Assembly (NCBI RefSeq): GCF_040958095.1
Contig: NC_091165.1
Coordinates: forward strand, 32,838,460-32,902,459
Source: Procambarus clarkii
Taxonomy: Eukaryota > Arthropoda > Malacostraca > Decapoda > Cambaridae
DNA length: 64,000 nt
Direction of reading: 5' to 3'
The notes beneath the pieces are model-generated. The model saw only the letters and a program-made list of their open reading frames with translations, did not search any database and was not told the origin of the DNA. Both the position numbers and the translations under genes were made by a program. Shown here one piece after another: positions 34,649 through 45,724 of the stretch (positions within the stretch are counted from its first letter, which is position 1; every line of letters begins with the position of its first letter).

Positions 34649-37281
34649 ATGAATGAGAGTGGGCAGCGCCTCCTGGAGTTCTGCTGCCGTCATGATCTCT
34701 GCATCACCAATTCCTTCTTCGACACCAGGCCCCAGCATAAGGTTTCCTGGAGACATCCCAGGTCTAAGCATTGGCACCAACTCGACCTGGTGCTTACGGG
34801 GCGTAACAATCTGGGAAATGTCAAACTGACCCGCAGCTTCCAGAGCGCAGATTGCGACACCGACCACTCTCTCGTCGTTTGCAGAGTAAAGTTCCAGCCC
34901 CGGAAAATCCACAGAGCAAAGAAGGAGGGAAGACCATGCATTAACGTAAACAAGACCCATGACCTTCACAAGGTGGAGGAATTCACTGCGGTGCTGGTAA
35001 ATGCCCTTCCTGTACCACCCTGCGATAGCGCAAGTGAGAGGTGGTTACATCTCAGGGGCACTATTTTCAACACTGCCATGTCCACCTTCGGTAAGAGGCA
35101 GAACAAGTCAGCAGATTGGTTCAAGGCCAGTGCAGAGGAACTGTTACCCCTCGTAGAGGAAAAGAGACGAGCTCTCTCATCCTACAAGAACCTGCCCTCA
35201 GAAAGGAACCTACAGGCCCTCCATACTGCCCGCAGTAGAGTTCAACAAACTGCGAGGCGTTGTGCTAACGATTACTGGCTTCGACTTTGTTCCTGCATCC
35301 AGACTGCGGCCACTGTCGGCAACATAAGAGGCATGTATGAAGGGATCAAACAGGTAACAGGCCCTACACAAAACCGGATGGCTCCTCTAAAGTCAGCCAC
35401 TGGAGAGATCATTAAAGACCGTGATCAACAGATGAATCGCTGGGTGGAACATTACTCCGAACTCTACTCCAGAGAGAACTTGGTCAGTGTAGAGGCTTTG
35501 GATGCAATTGAATGCCTGCCCCTCATGGAAGAACTTGATCTTGAACCAACTGTGGAAGAAGTTGAGAAAGCAGTGGATTCACTTTCCTCAGGGAAGGCCC
35601 CAGGAGACGACGGGATTCCGCCTGAAGTTCTCAAGTGCGCTTGTGGAACACTTAAATCTGAGCTTCATGAACTTCTGTGCCAGTGCTGGAGGGAGGGCTC
35701 GGTGCCACAAGACATGAGAGATGCAAACATCATCACTCTCTACAAAAATAAAGGTGACAGAAGCGATGTAAACAACTATCATTGCATATCCCTCCTCAGC
35801 GTCGTTGGCAAACTCTTTGCTAGGGTCGTTTTGGTCAGGCTTCAGATTCTTGCCGAAAGAGTGTACCCCGAGTCACAGTGTGATTTCCGAGCAGAGAGGT
35901 CGACCACTGGCATGGTGTTCTCCCTGAGACAGCTTCAAGAAAAGTGCAGGGAGCAGAGAAAAGCCTTGTACATTGCCTTCATTGACCTTACAAAGGCCTT
36001 CGACCTCGTGAGTAGGGACGGACTCTTCAAGATCTTGGCCAAAATTGGCTGTCCACCCATCCTACTCAGCATGATACAATCATTCCACAAGGACATGAAG
36101 GGGACAGTCGTGTACGACGGCTCAACTTCTGAACCATTCAACATTAACAGTGGTGTTAAACAGGGGTGTGTTCTTGCTTCAACCCTGTTCGGCATCTTCT
36201 TCGCTATCCTCGTCAAGCATGCCTTTGGAACAATCACAGAAGGCATCTATCTCAGTACAAGATCTGATGGAAACCTCTATAATCTATCCAGACTCCGAGC
36301 AAAGACAAAAGTACAGATGCGAATCTTCAGGGAGTTCCTCTTCGCCGACGACGCAGCGATCACCACACACACAGCAGAAGGCCTGCAGCAGCTACTCAAC
36401 CGCTTTGCCGCAGCCTGTTCCGCATTCGGCTTGACAATCAGCCTGAAGAAGACACAGGTGATGGTACAAGATGTCAATGAGCTACCCTGTATAAATATAG
36501 CAGACTATGTGCTGGAGGCAGTTCACGAGTTGGTGTACCTGGGTTTCACAATCTCAGACACCCTTTCCCTGGACACTGAGCTCAACAGGTGTATTGGGAA
36601 GGCCGCAACAACACTGGCCAGGCTCACAAAGCGCGTTTGGGAAAATGCCAAACTGACAGTACACACCAAGGCACAAGTCTACACGGCATGTGTGGTGAGT
36701 ACACTTCTCTATGGCTCGGAATCCTGGACCCTGCGCTCTCGCCAGGAGAGACGGCTTAATACCTTTCACATGCGGAACCTGAGACGCATCCTTGACATCA
36801 CGTGGAAAGACCCTGTCACCAACAACACTGTACTCGAGAGAACAGGAGTCCCTTCAATGTTTACTCTCCTGAAACAGAGATGCATGCGATGGCTGGGACA
36901 TGTCACACGCATGGTCGCTGGCCGCATACCAAAGGATCTATTGTATGGAGAACTGGCATCAGGAAGGAGAGAAGACCTCAGCTGCGTTTCAAAGATGCCT
37001 GCAAACGCAACCTCAAGCAGATGAACATCGACATCAACACTTGGGAGGCAGCAGCTGTGGACAGATCTGCCTGGAGATGTAAAGTGCAGAAGGGACTCCA
37101 GCAATTTGAGGATGAACTGAAGAGGCAGGCGGAGGATAATAGATTTCAGAGGAGGTCTTGACCACTGTCAGACGCACCCGCTTCGGCGTTTATCTGCGCT
37201 CGCTGCAGTCGAGACTGTCATTCTCGAGTTGGCCTTCACAGCCACAGCAGGCGCTGCATCCAACTAGACTTCAACAACTAG
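34649..37281 (+). pseudogene. Zinc-finger LINE: rest of endonuclease, reverse transcriptase, C2H2-like finger
   Basis: Frame 34649-37024 (791 codons) starts with the end of the endonuclease (QLDLVLTGRNN, SADCDTDHSLVVCRV). The RT follows: SSGKAPGDDGIPPEVLKC, YIAFIDLTKAFDLVSRDGL (motif A), SGVKQGCVLASTLFGIFF and FREFLFADDAAITTH (the A-D-D box). A frameshift near 36965 moves to KERRPQLRFKDACKRNLKQM, an in-frame TGA follows at about 37161, and beyond it the same frame reads ICARCSRDCHSRVGLHSHSR then RC, ending at TAG 37279-37281. The Cys-Cys-His-His/Cys pattern is a terminal zinc finger known in this LINE group. Confidence 0.88.
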
Positions 37282-37644
37282 ACACCCAGGGCACAACTCC
37301 ATAACCCCATGGGATTGACGGATGCCTACTACTCTCTCATCTATCCTTATCTCAACTATGGCATTTGTGCTTGGGGTTCTACTACCCAAAATCATTTACG
37401 ACCTCTAATTACTCAACACAAAGCTGCTATTAGGACAATATCTAACTCTGGCCCCAGACATCACTCGGTACCCTTACTCAAATCTCTGAATATGTTAGAT
37501 ATTAAGTCACTGCACATTCTCTCATGTGTATTTTATACAGTATATATAAAATGCTGAACTGTAATGTCAATCTTGACCTAAAAAGCTTCCTAGAAGGTTG
37601 TAACAGATTCCATGAGCACCACACCAGAAACGTACTTTACCTGA

Positions 37645-38244
37645 ATAAATATTTGTATTTGTATTTTGAGTGAAAAAGTCAATAAACAGGAATATTGAGG
37701 AGAGCACTCTGAGGTGGTTTGGAATCCTTGAATGACTGGATGATGGCCAGACAAACTGAGTGTATGTATGAGGAAACAAACCAACCATGAGTGTGGAGAA
37801 TACATGGAGTATGGCGAGGGACAAGGCTGAATGGAAGCTGTTTGCAAGAAACGAGTAAATGCATTTGTTAATAAATATATAATTGATGAGGAGCACTGTA
37901 CTCACGAGGTCTTGTGAAGTGGTGGGCTGATGCCCCTGGTTAGAGTGTGGTGGTGCTTGTTCCTGATGCTATATACTCTATTGTGAATGATGTAATAAAT
38001 GGGCGAGTACTATTTTGAATGTTCTGTTATTCAATTTCTCTAATCTTGTGCTGTTGCCTCCCCATTTGATGAGTGGGAAATGGGAAATTACAATGTACAG
38101 ATATAGCCTATGTGTGCATGCAGCAATGTCAGTTATGAGAATCTCACATGGCTAGTGATAAATGCATAATTTGAAACCAATCCTTTGGCAAAATTCTCTT
38201 GCAAGACTTGACCAATCATAAAAACTTCCAAATCCTTATGCTTA
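37645..38244. other. Unassigned sequence between LINE and Tigger
   Basis: AT-rich, no protein-like frame. The first part reads ATAAATATTTGTATTTGTAT, resembling a LINE or SINE tail. Confidence 0.4.
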
Positions 38245-38725
38245 TACAGTATCCACTCAATTTAACGGCCTCTTTTATACCGATCTGCCGGTATTAACGA
38301 CCGGTTTGGGAGCCCAGTATCTGGAGCCTGCTATACCGGTCTGCGGTCGATATTACCGACAGTCGGTATTGGGTTTGTTGTGGCATCAGCGTCCCCTCAC
38401 ATGGCGACCAGGCCGCCACCGACCTGGATCGTCCAGAGTCATATATTACATCTTAATTTTCTTTTAAAATGATTCACTTTAATGAAGAAAATTGTAAATT
38501 ATTATTAATAAAATATTTTGAAACAGTTTTTATTAAGCAAAAGTCTTTGTTTTCTTATTAAATACCTTTTATAGTATGTATAGGCACTAGGTATTTTTTT
38601 TCCCACGGACCTAGTATGTACTCCGCCGGGCCATGTGTTCCCATTGTTTACCGTGAACTCGCGCGGCTAGCTTCAATTGTGAAGGATATTACTGTACTGT
38701 AATTGTGATCTTTTTAATTTACAAA

Positions 38726-40660
38726 ATGCCAAAAGTTACCCAAAGGAAGCGCCTGACGGTTGCACAGAAGCTGGAGTTAATTAAGAAACTTGATAAAGGA
38801 TATTCTCATGCCCGAGCAGCAGCAGAGTTTAACATCGGGAAAAGTACAGTAAGTGACATCAAGAAACAGAAGGATACTCTATTAAAATATGTGAGCACAA
38901 CAGTGTGTGCTACTTCTGGTGCTGCATGTTCGAGAAAAATAGTAAAGTCTGGTCAGTATCCACAATTGGATGCTGCAGTGTATAAGTGGTTTATTCAGCA
39001 CCGCACAATTGGCATGGCAATAAGATTTGAAGAGCTTAAAGTTGCAGCAAGTAAACTTGCCATTCAATTAGGTATAAAAGATTTCAATGCAAGTGATGGG
39101 TGGGTTGGAAGATTTAAGGCTCGGCATAACATTTCAAACACCAAAAAAATTTCTGGCGAGGCGTCAAGTGCTGATCCCACTAATGTTGATTCATTCAAGG
39201 CTAAATTAAACGAGTACATTGTCAGTAATAATTTAAGCAAATATCAAGTATATAATGCTGACGAGACTGGGTTTATGTGGCGAGCTGTACCAAGTACATC
39301 CTTAACCAGTAGGATGCAGGAAAATATTCCTGGACGAAAGATAAGCAAGGAACGGCTCTCAGTCTTGCTCTGTGCTAATGCTGATGCCTCTCACAGGACA
39401 AAATGTGCCGTGGTAGGCAAGTCTAAAAATCCTCGAGCCTTAAAAAATATAATGCAGGCATTACCTGTAATATATTACAATTCTAAGAAATCATGGTTTA
39501 ATCAAATAATATTTACGGACTGGTTTGAAAACCACTTTTGCAAAGAAGTCAGAGAATTCCAGATCAACAAATGTGGAATAAAGGCCAGTGAGGTTAAGGC
39601 ATTGTTGGTGCTAGATAATGCCCCTGCTCATCCCATTAGCAAGTTAATTTCAAGGGATGGCAGAATAAAATGCATGGCACTTCCACCAAACACAACATCC
39701 TTGATCCAGCCCATGGACCAAGGTGTTATCCTTGCTGCTAAACGTATGTACCAAACAGCAATGCTTGAAGATGTTTTAGTTGTTTTACCTAGCGAGGAAG
39801 ATGAATTGACAGGAAAGGATACAAGGGCTCAAAGAACACTAGAAAATCTAAAAAAGTACACAATCAGGGAAGCAATATTCCACTGGGCTAGGCTTTGGAA
39901 TAAAGTGAAAGAAACCACACTAACAAATTCATGGAAGAAACTGTTAACAGAGAGGCCTAGATGTGAAGCAGCAGTATCTGATAGTGAATTCGAAGGTTTT
40001 GAAAATGAAGCCAATGATTTTGAAGGGTTTGAAGAAACGATCCGAACAATGTTGCTCCAAGCTGGTCAGGGTGTACAAGTGAATGATATCAATGAATGGT
40101 TAGAAAATGATTACGATCCTGGTTATGAATTGTTAACTGAAGAACAGATTGCGCAAAGTGTTCTCGGAAATGACTCTGATGACTCTGATGATGACTCGGA
40201 CGATGTTGGTGAGGCTCTGCCTAGAGGTGTCGGATATCAGAAAAGATTGGAACAAGTTGAGGAACTCATTGAATATTCAATAAAAAGTAAACATGAGGTT
40301 ATTGGAAATTTTTATGTACACCTTACAGCCTTAAAGCAATGTCTCAGAACGTTAGCCAGAGAAAATCAGATTCAGACAAAAATAGATAAATTCATGATTT
40401 CAACGGTTCGTGAAAAATCTTCGTCGACAAGCGATGCTGCACCCGTCGATGCTGAATTACCATCGACAAGTCGTGGAGCATCCGCCAGCAATGAATGCTC
40501 TACAAGCCATGCTGCACCCGCCGATGCTGAATTCCCATCGACAAGTCGTGGAACATCCGCCAGCAATGAATGCTCTACAAGCCATGTTGCACCCGCCGAT
40601 GCTGAATTCCCATCGACAAGTCGTGACAAGTCATCCACTAACGATATAAAATATGATTGA
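38726..40660 (+). CDS. Tigger/pogo (CENP-B/jerky-like) transposase, intact
   Basis: 644 codons from the ATG of MPKVTQRKRLTVAQKLELIK; the frame is open seven codons upstream, but without another ATG. Residues 1-60 form the psq/CENP-B N-terminal helix-turn-helix (GYSHARAAAEFNIGKSTVSD), 65-135 the second CENP-B DNA-binding domain (YKWFIQHRTIGMAIRFEEL, SDGWVGRFKARHNI). The DDE_1 catalytic core has YNADETGFMWRAVP (first Asp), LLVLDNAPAHP (second Asp) and PPNTTSLIQPMDQGVI (third Asp). An acidic Asp/Ser run (about residues 485-500) and a C-terminal tandem repeat (STSRGxSASNECSTSH, three copies, 40420-40625) complete it. It would bind the terminal repeats, excise and reinsert the element at TA. No frameshift or stop is seen; all three acidic residues are present. 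Confidence 0.95.
   Translation: MPKVTQRKRLTVAQKLELIKKLDKGYSHARAAAEFNIGKSTVSDIKKQKDTLLKYVSTTVCATSGAACSRKIVKSGQYPQLDAAVYKWFIQHRTIGMAIRFEELKVAASKLAIQLGIKDFNASDGWVGRFKARHNISNTKKISGEASSADPTNVDSFKAKLNEYIVSNNLSKYQVYNADETGFMWRAVPSTSLTSRMQENIPGRKISKERLSVLLCANADASHRTKCAVVGKSKNPRALKNIMQALPVIYYNSKKSWFNQIIFTDWFENHFCKEVREFQINKCGIKASEVKALLVLDNAPAHPISKLISRDGRIKCMALPPNTTSLIQPMDQGVILAAKRMYQTAMLEDVLVVLPSEEDELTGKDTRAQRTLENLKKYTIREAIFHWARLWNKVKETTLTNSWKKLLTERPRCEAAVSDSEFEGFENEANDFEGFEETIRTMLLQAGQGVQVNDINEWLENDYDPGYELLTEEQIAQSVLGNDSDDSDDDSDDVGEALPRGVGYQKRLEQVEELIEYSIKSKHEVIGNFYVHLTALKQCLRTLARENQIQTKIDKFMISTVREKSSSTSDAAPVDAELPSTSRGASASNECSTSHAAPADAEFPSTSRGTSASNECSTSHVAPADAEFPSTSRDKSSTNDIKYD
40420..40630 (+). repeat. 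75-bp in-frame tandem repeat at the transposase C-terminus
   Basis: About 2.7 units of 75 bp, each translating to SASNECSTSHAAPADAEFPS plus TSRG. The copies differ at a handful of bases; they lie outside the catalytic core. Confidence 0.9.
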
Positions 40661-41632
40661 AAGGCATATAAATTAGTGTAAAAAGTGTTGATAGAGTACA
40701 GTATTATAAGTGTTAATGATTAATTAAGCCTAGACAAAAAGATACTGTAGTGTAAATATACAGTAGAAATAATTGTCAATAGTGAAGTAGAATTAGAACT
40801 CATGTGAATTAGTAGTAAGGCTAGCTGTTGTGTGAAGTGAGTGCCTGAAAATAATTGTACATATAAAACAAGCGCTGCAGAGGATGACGTAATCATCACA
40901 GCTTCGTAATCTTCAGCTTCATTAAAAGTAAGTCAATTTACCAATTTTATTATAGTATTACAAGATATTAATTGTTTTTTTTCAACAAAAGCTACATATT
41001 AGTCTCTGCAAATGTATATTCTATCGTCAGCAGAGAAAAGGTGAGCTCAAAATATTTCGTCTTGGCTAGCTCTCAGTGACAAGGCTCGATCGCCATTGTT
41101 ATGGCATGGCCGCCACAGCCTATGTCGTAACATTAAAAATACATTACCTGCACTGTTCAGGGTAAATCAAAAAACATCTCTAAAATTTTATTAAGACAAT
41201 ATTAACTCACTGATTGATACATGAAATATTTTTCAATACAAAGGAATGAATCAATTTTTTCCCACCCATCTGGACTTGATCAGAGCGTGTTCACACATCA
41301 TCCATGCAGCAGCCAGCAACTGGCTTAATCGTCGGCCGTGCACTAAATTGGAATGCAATTACACAATGAACTTTATTTAATTTTAGTTATACAGTATAAA
41401 ATATATCCTACCTGAATGTTACTTGAAAAATTACCCGACCCGACTTAACTTCGGAAATAACGGAGCTCCGTAAATAACGACTAGGGCTCAGCCCCATATA
41501 TGCTGTTAAATTGAGTGGATACTGTAATCAATTTGGGAAAAATAAATAATCTAAGCTAAATTTTAAAAACATTTATCTTGGAAAGGGAAGAAGATTATAT
41601 TATTCCATTACATAAGTGAGAAGTATCCTTAC

Positions 41633-41750
41633 TTGGTGAGAGCAGAGGTAAAAGTCTCGTTCATGTGGATGTGTAATACCGACGTCAACAACTGTTCCGG
41701 GAGGAATATTCTTACATTTCCCAACTCCTTGTTTTTCTTTGCAGAACAGT
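41633..41750 (-). CDS. Ago (AGO2-like): Argonaute, PIWI-domain exon 4
   Basis: This 118-base exon follows TTTCACAG and ends CAA|GTAAGG. It is too short for routine ORF calling and was recognised by content. One base completes the Arg of HHTR, followed by 39 codons beginning [19 protein letters not shown] and then [20 protein letters not shown]. Argonautes have NxPPGTxVDxxITHPxxxDFYLxSH at this point. It ends in phase 0, as the next exon requires. The spacer before it in transcript order holds a DIRS copy. The one after it, 18.2 kb, holds the Tigger transposon, the zinc-finger LINE and a DIRS copy with a nested CR1. Confidence 0.93.
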
Positions 41751-41859
41751 CTGTGAAAGTCATAATCATTTTAATTAAAGATTACAGAAAAACTTGCATT
41801 GACGATGAGGGGAATAAGGGGAACTACCGAGAACATAATAAAAGTACTGCAGGTAGGTC

Positions 41860-42070
41860 AGAAATTAATGCTGGCCGGGGAGGGTTGACCGGGCGCCAAT
41901 CTTTAACTGTAGCCTCTGTTCACCCAGCAGTGAATGGGTACCTGGTTGTTAAACGATTCACTGGAGTCATATTCCAGGGAAATTAGGATTAAGGACTTGC
42001 CCGAAACGCCACGTGTGCTAGTGGCTTTACAAGAATGTAAAAACTCTTGTATATATCAATAAACCCTAAA
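41860..42070 (+). repeat. SINE body with LINE-like 3' tail
   Basis: GGCCGGGGAGGGTTGACCGG, TTAACTGTAGCCTCTGTT, CTTGCCCGAAACGCC and TAGTGGCTTTACAAGAATGT, ending CTTGTATATATCAATAA. It matches the body and tail of the SINE at 55796-56080; the tRNA-like head is missing. Confidence 0.8.
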
Positions 42071-42079
42071 CCCCAATAA

Positions 42080-42560
42080 AGGGACTACAGGAGGGCCAGG
42101 AAGCCATGGTGAGGCAGTTTATGGACTCGCAACAATTGATTAATAGCAGTGGTGTAGGCAGGATTCCTGTTGTCAACCAGAAGAACTCGGTAGCTGAGAC
42201 ACTTGGGAAAACACTCTGAATGTGGGGAAGAGTTGAGAATATGGGTTTAGCAGCTCTGATAAGAGCATCAGAAGCTTTAGATAGAATTAAATGAAAGAAC
42301 AACCTCATTATAAGGAACCTTGCAAAAGAAGAGAGGTATAAAAGATCAGCAAATGGTTGAGGCAATGATTGAAAAACTGACTGGCAAGGAAGAGGAATTT
42401 AATGTTTTCAAGGCAGGGAGGAAAGGTAGGCCTGAGGTTACTCTGGTAAGCATAACTATCACAAATCTCGAACACCGAAGGAAGATACTCAGAAGTGCAC
42501 ATAAACTAAAAGATTTAGGGGGTGTAACCAAGTTGACATTGCCCTAGAACTCACAGTAGA
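42080..42560 (+). pseudogene. LINE ORF1 relic
   Basis: Plus-strand frames contain AMVRQFMDSQQLINSSGVG, then NNLIIRNLAKEERYKR, and frame 42320-42547 QMVEAMIEKLTGKEEEF with NLEHRRKILRSAHKLKDL. The last block is the I-x-N-x-E-x-R-R-x-I-L-R segment of LINE ORF1 proteins and resembles 17416-18000. Stops and frameshifts; truncated by the DIRS copy that follows. Confidence 0.6.
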
Positions 42561-43025
42561 GCAGCAAAAAAACAGCAGTGAATGTAATGAAACGCCATTT
42601 TTTGGGTGAGAACCGGAGGGTTCCCGGAGCTATTCGGGCTGATATGTAACTATTAGCTTTCTGGCATCAAAGTGCATGGAGTTCTTGCCTACCAAGGACC
42701 ACGAGCCAGAACCTGTCCCCCTCATAGAGGCACGAGGAGCAATGGCCTATAGAATCCCCCATGTGGTTGGAAGCATTCTATGTCTGCCATCGACAGGGTC
42801 TGGCACCCAGAGAAATATGCGCCCCAAAACAAACAAATTCTGGTGAAAATATTGCTACCGAAAGTCGAACGAGTGGACAGAACTCTCCAAATGAAAACTA
42901 GCAAACTAGCATGATGTCATCACATCGCCGTACCGCCGTCTGCGCAACCCCCATTCCCAGGGAGGAGGAAGGGGGAGCCCCAGACCCTGTGCCAGTGATC
43001 CAACTGCCAGTTCAAAGGCTGGATG

Positions 43026-44018
43026 TCAAAAACATGCGAAAACCACCAAATCCCTGAGAATCGGCGCAAACAACTTCAACAAGGCAGCAGTCGCCCTAAC
43101 CACTGAGGCAAGCGCACCGGACGAAGACCCGGCACCTAGTGCCTCCACATCCTCCTCAAGCCAGTCTGAGGACAGCTCAAGAAGAAAAAGGAAATGCAAG
43201 ATAGAGGCCAAATGCCCACGGCCATGCAAATCTCAGCCAAAAGGGAGGGAACCTGCATATGATGCTGCACAACGCCAACGTCCTGAGTAAGGATAAGGGC
43301 GAACAAGCATGTGTTAAGATGCTCAAACTCGCCCTCGCCCAGGAAGACTTCCACTGTACCACAGTGGAAGTCTTCCACCAATCGACCGTGCATGTCTGAC
43401 AAAACCCATTCCACACTCTCAACGAAAAGAAAGGGCACACTGCTAACCAGGAAGACTCCGGTACTCTGGTATCTCGTAATACACCCAAAAGGGGAAGGTC
43501 ACACCGAACTCAAAAGAAGACAGATTCATCACCAAGGTGTAATCCGGGTCTCGCAGGAGGTAAGCCATGATGGCCTCCTGAACCTCCTTAGAGAGGATTC
43601 GAGAAGCCGAAAACCTCTGGAAGGAAGGAACTGACGAACCCGGGGGAACCCAGAACCGAACCCAGGAAGGAGTCAAACACAAATCATGCTCGTACAGCAA
43701 AGGAGGGTACAAAAACCCCTCCCCCTGTAACAACAAGCCCTGCGACGAGGGTACCAACACCCAAGCGGGGTCAAATGGGGCCCAGGCTCCCCAAGTACAC
43801 TTCTCTTCAGCCTTGGGGTCCTCCACACCAGGACCCAGGGCAGAGCCGTCCTCCACACCCTCTGCCCCTAAAGAAAAGTCCGAGTGCAGGGGAAAAGCTG
43901 AGAAGAAGGGGGTCCGCTGATAAGACCCAAAAGCCACGGCAGAAGGAGCAGATTCGAATGCTTCCATCACCGACACGGACAGGGCAGTCCCCTGAAGCCG
44001 TCCAAGTCTCACTACCAT
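43026..44018 (-). pseudogene. DIRS Gag, best-preserved copy
   Basis: Minus frame 44018-43443 gives 191 codons: SYQRTPFFSAFPLHSDFSLG, WAPFDPAWVLVPSSQGLLLQ, GEGFLYPPLLYEHDLCLTPS and VPSFQRFSASRILSKEVQEA then AYLLRDPDYTLVMNLSSFEF. After a frame change, frames 43438-43136 and 43229-43026 give GRLVEDFHCGTVEVFLGEGE, ILTQDVGVVQHHMQVPSLLA and ALASVVRATAALLKLFAPIL. This is the capsid-like Gag of DIRS elements, which packages the RNA. Confidence 0.72.
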
Positions 44019-44879
44019 CTACACCCTGCCCGACTTCGAAGCTTTCAGATGTTTGGGAGCTGAGAGCTGGGGGATTGGGGAAGGGGAGCAGGATGAACAA
44101 TACCAACAGGGAAAGGACATGGAAACATGGACGAAACCAAAGTCGAAGAGACTATCACCCCCAAGTCATGCATGGAACACTGAAGCTGCCTGTACCCAAA
44201 TATTAATATCAGAAGACTGGGTAATCTGGAGCATGAGCAAGGAGCAAGACTCACAAGACTCCGGGTCAAAGGTGTCATTGACCCAACATGACGGAGGCAA
44301 AACTGGTGAGTGCCACCCTGAGACAAGGGGACAGAGCAATCATCAAACTCGCACTCTGTAAGTTGGGACCCAGAGGATGCATCCATAAGTTCAAAGAACC
44401 TCAGTGTGGTATTCCAGGGTCCTTAGGCTTACTGATAAGGGAAGCCCAGGCAAAGTATTGCTAATCGGTTGGGGCCAAACTACCAAGAAAACTGCTAAAA
44501 ACCTGAACCCCTGCGATATGTACAAGCAAGGGGGCCTAGCGGAGGACCACCAATAAAACAGAAGGGTGGATAAACCAAGGGGGCAGACCCCCAACAGGCA
44601 AAATAATAAAGAAAGAAAAAGAAAACCCCATAAAAGCACCTTCCCAGGAGAAACACAACTAGCCGCAATGTATAATGGGAGACAAATTGCACAATACCTT
44701 GCGCCCCTATCAGCAATGATACCATTTCTTACCCAAGGCCAAACAGTGGCAACAAAAACACCAGCTGGCCCCAAGGGCAGCCAATTGCCGAGCAACAACA
44801 GACCCCTACGGAAGTGGTTCCTGAATGTCCTGTGAGAGATAAACCAAAGATGCAAGGGCAGTACATACAGGGGACTTAA

Positions 44880-45724
44880 CACTTTCGCCCGGGCATGACG
44901 CAGCATTGCGTCATCCACTATAAATAATCGCCAAAAATAAGGTTTTTATCCGATTTTTGGGGGACTGGTTTTAAAATGCGCGCCGATGTCTTCCCATTTT
45001 CTTTGTTGAGCCTCGTGGCCCTCAGGCGGCTTGGCACACGCCGTCGGCCCATTGTTTTCGCTCCACTGTTGTAACCAATGTTGCCTCCCCTCGCATCTCA
45101 AACGTGTGAACATTTCGGCTATTTTCCGTGGCTATATTTCTTACTGCAGCTTTAGAAACTATCTACGCTTACTCCACGATGGATAGTGATCATGAACAAG
45201 GCCCTTCCAGGAAGAAAATTGCGAAAGAAAGGCTTGAAAAGGGCGGGAATTGGGAGTGTAGCTGGAAGGCTTCTGAGCGCTCACTCATGGCTAACGCGTG
45301 GCCCGTCTTCAACTCGTCAGCGGTTGGAGCGTGACCAGGTTTTTTATTTTATATGCTAATGTTCCTCTAGAGAATTCAATTGCGAACCCATTGAGACCAA
45401 AATGAAAGACCTAGGACGAAAATTGAGGTGACCAGAGTGAAAATAGCGAAAACATTTTATCGCGTTTGCGCGCTCCTGGGTAACTCGTTCGCACTTTCTC
45501 TGTTTGCTGCGGGTAATTAGCCGGGCTTTCGGAGTTTATATGCATTTAGTGCTGTAGAGAATTCTATTGCGAACACAATGATATAAAATTTAATCTCGTA
45601 GGACGAGTATTAAGGTGACAAAGTTGAAGAGAGTATACACTTTTCAGAATTTATGCGCGCTCCCGTGACACCCTGGGTCCCATATCGCACAGTTGAGGGG
45701 TGGCGCGCGGGGTACGCCAAAGTG
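44880..45724 (+). mobile_element. 845-bp TTAA-flanked element, copy 2
   Basis: TTAA at 44876-44879 and 45725-45728. The DIRS sequence reads across it (GGCACT...GGAAGGTGACCCTAAGCAC is continuous at 51917 in copy C), so this is a clean insertion. Same length and orientation-reversed relative to copy 1; ends CACTTTCGCCCGGGC and GGGGTACGCCAAAGTG. Confidence 0.9.
45128..45334 (+). CDS. Small conserved frame inside the 845-bp element, copy 2 (68 aa)
   Basis: Counterpart of 11693-11899, with MDSDHEQGPSRKKIAKERLE unchanged and 5 substitutions overall (for example MANAWPVFNS against LAANAWLVFNS-type text). Conservation may reflect recent transposition rather than selection. Confidence 0.35.
   Translation: MAIFLTAALETIYAYSTMDSDHEQGPSRKKIAKERLEKGGNWECSWKASERSLMANAWPVFNSSAVGA

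Larger units (their letters stand above)
33335..37314 (+). mobile_element. RTE-like LINE encoding endonuclease, RT and a C-terminal zinc finger; nearly full length
   Basis: A 3,980-bp insertion with a 6-bp TTGACG duplication. A GC-rich leader of about 650 bp precedes the coding region. The endonuclease (LKLGTWNVKTMKLGLSE, IVALQETRLPATGSIQ) resembles the sequence often annotated as 'craniofacial development protein 2-like' in animal genomes, which is a retrotransposon domain. The 3' end lacks a long poly-A. The clade assignment is tentative. Confidence 0.85.
33267..37640 (+). pseudogene. LINE family 'L' fragment split by a zinc-finger LINE
   Basis: 33267-33334 (AAACTGTTGGCATTCTTTCT and GTACCTTGCCCTGCCC) and 37321-37640 (YYSLIYPYLNYGICAWGS, SGPRHHSVPLL, LNMLDIKSLHILS) are collinear with 12380-12720. 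TTGACG at 33329-33334 is repeated at 37315-37320, bounding the insert. Confidence 0.82.
38247..41524 (+). mobile_element. Complete Tigger/pogo-type DNA transposon
   Basis: The ends are perfect 20-bp inverted repeats: CAGTATCCACTCAATTTAAC at 38247 and its mirror ending at 41524. TA dinucleotides flank both sides (38245-38246 and 41525-41526), the target duplication of the Tc1/mariner/pogo group. The element is 3,278 bp and carries one intact transposase gene, so it could be autonomous. It lies antisense to Argonaute in intron 4. Confidence 0.95.

Noticed and set aside
34649..37024. A host 'craniofacial development protein' gene
   Set aside because: The same reading unit contains endonuclease, reverse transcriptase and target duplications; it is a retrotransposon.
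38705..38725. Seven extra N-terminal residues on the Tigger transposase
   Set aside because: That extension starts at GTG; the first ATG is 38726, giving the usual MPK start of the family.
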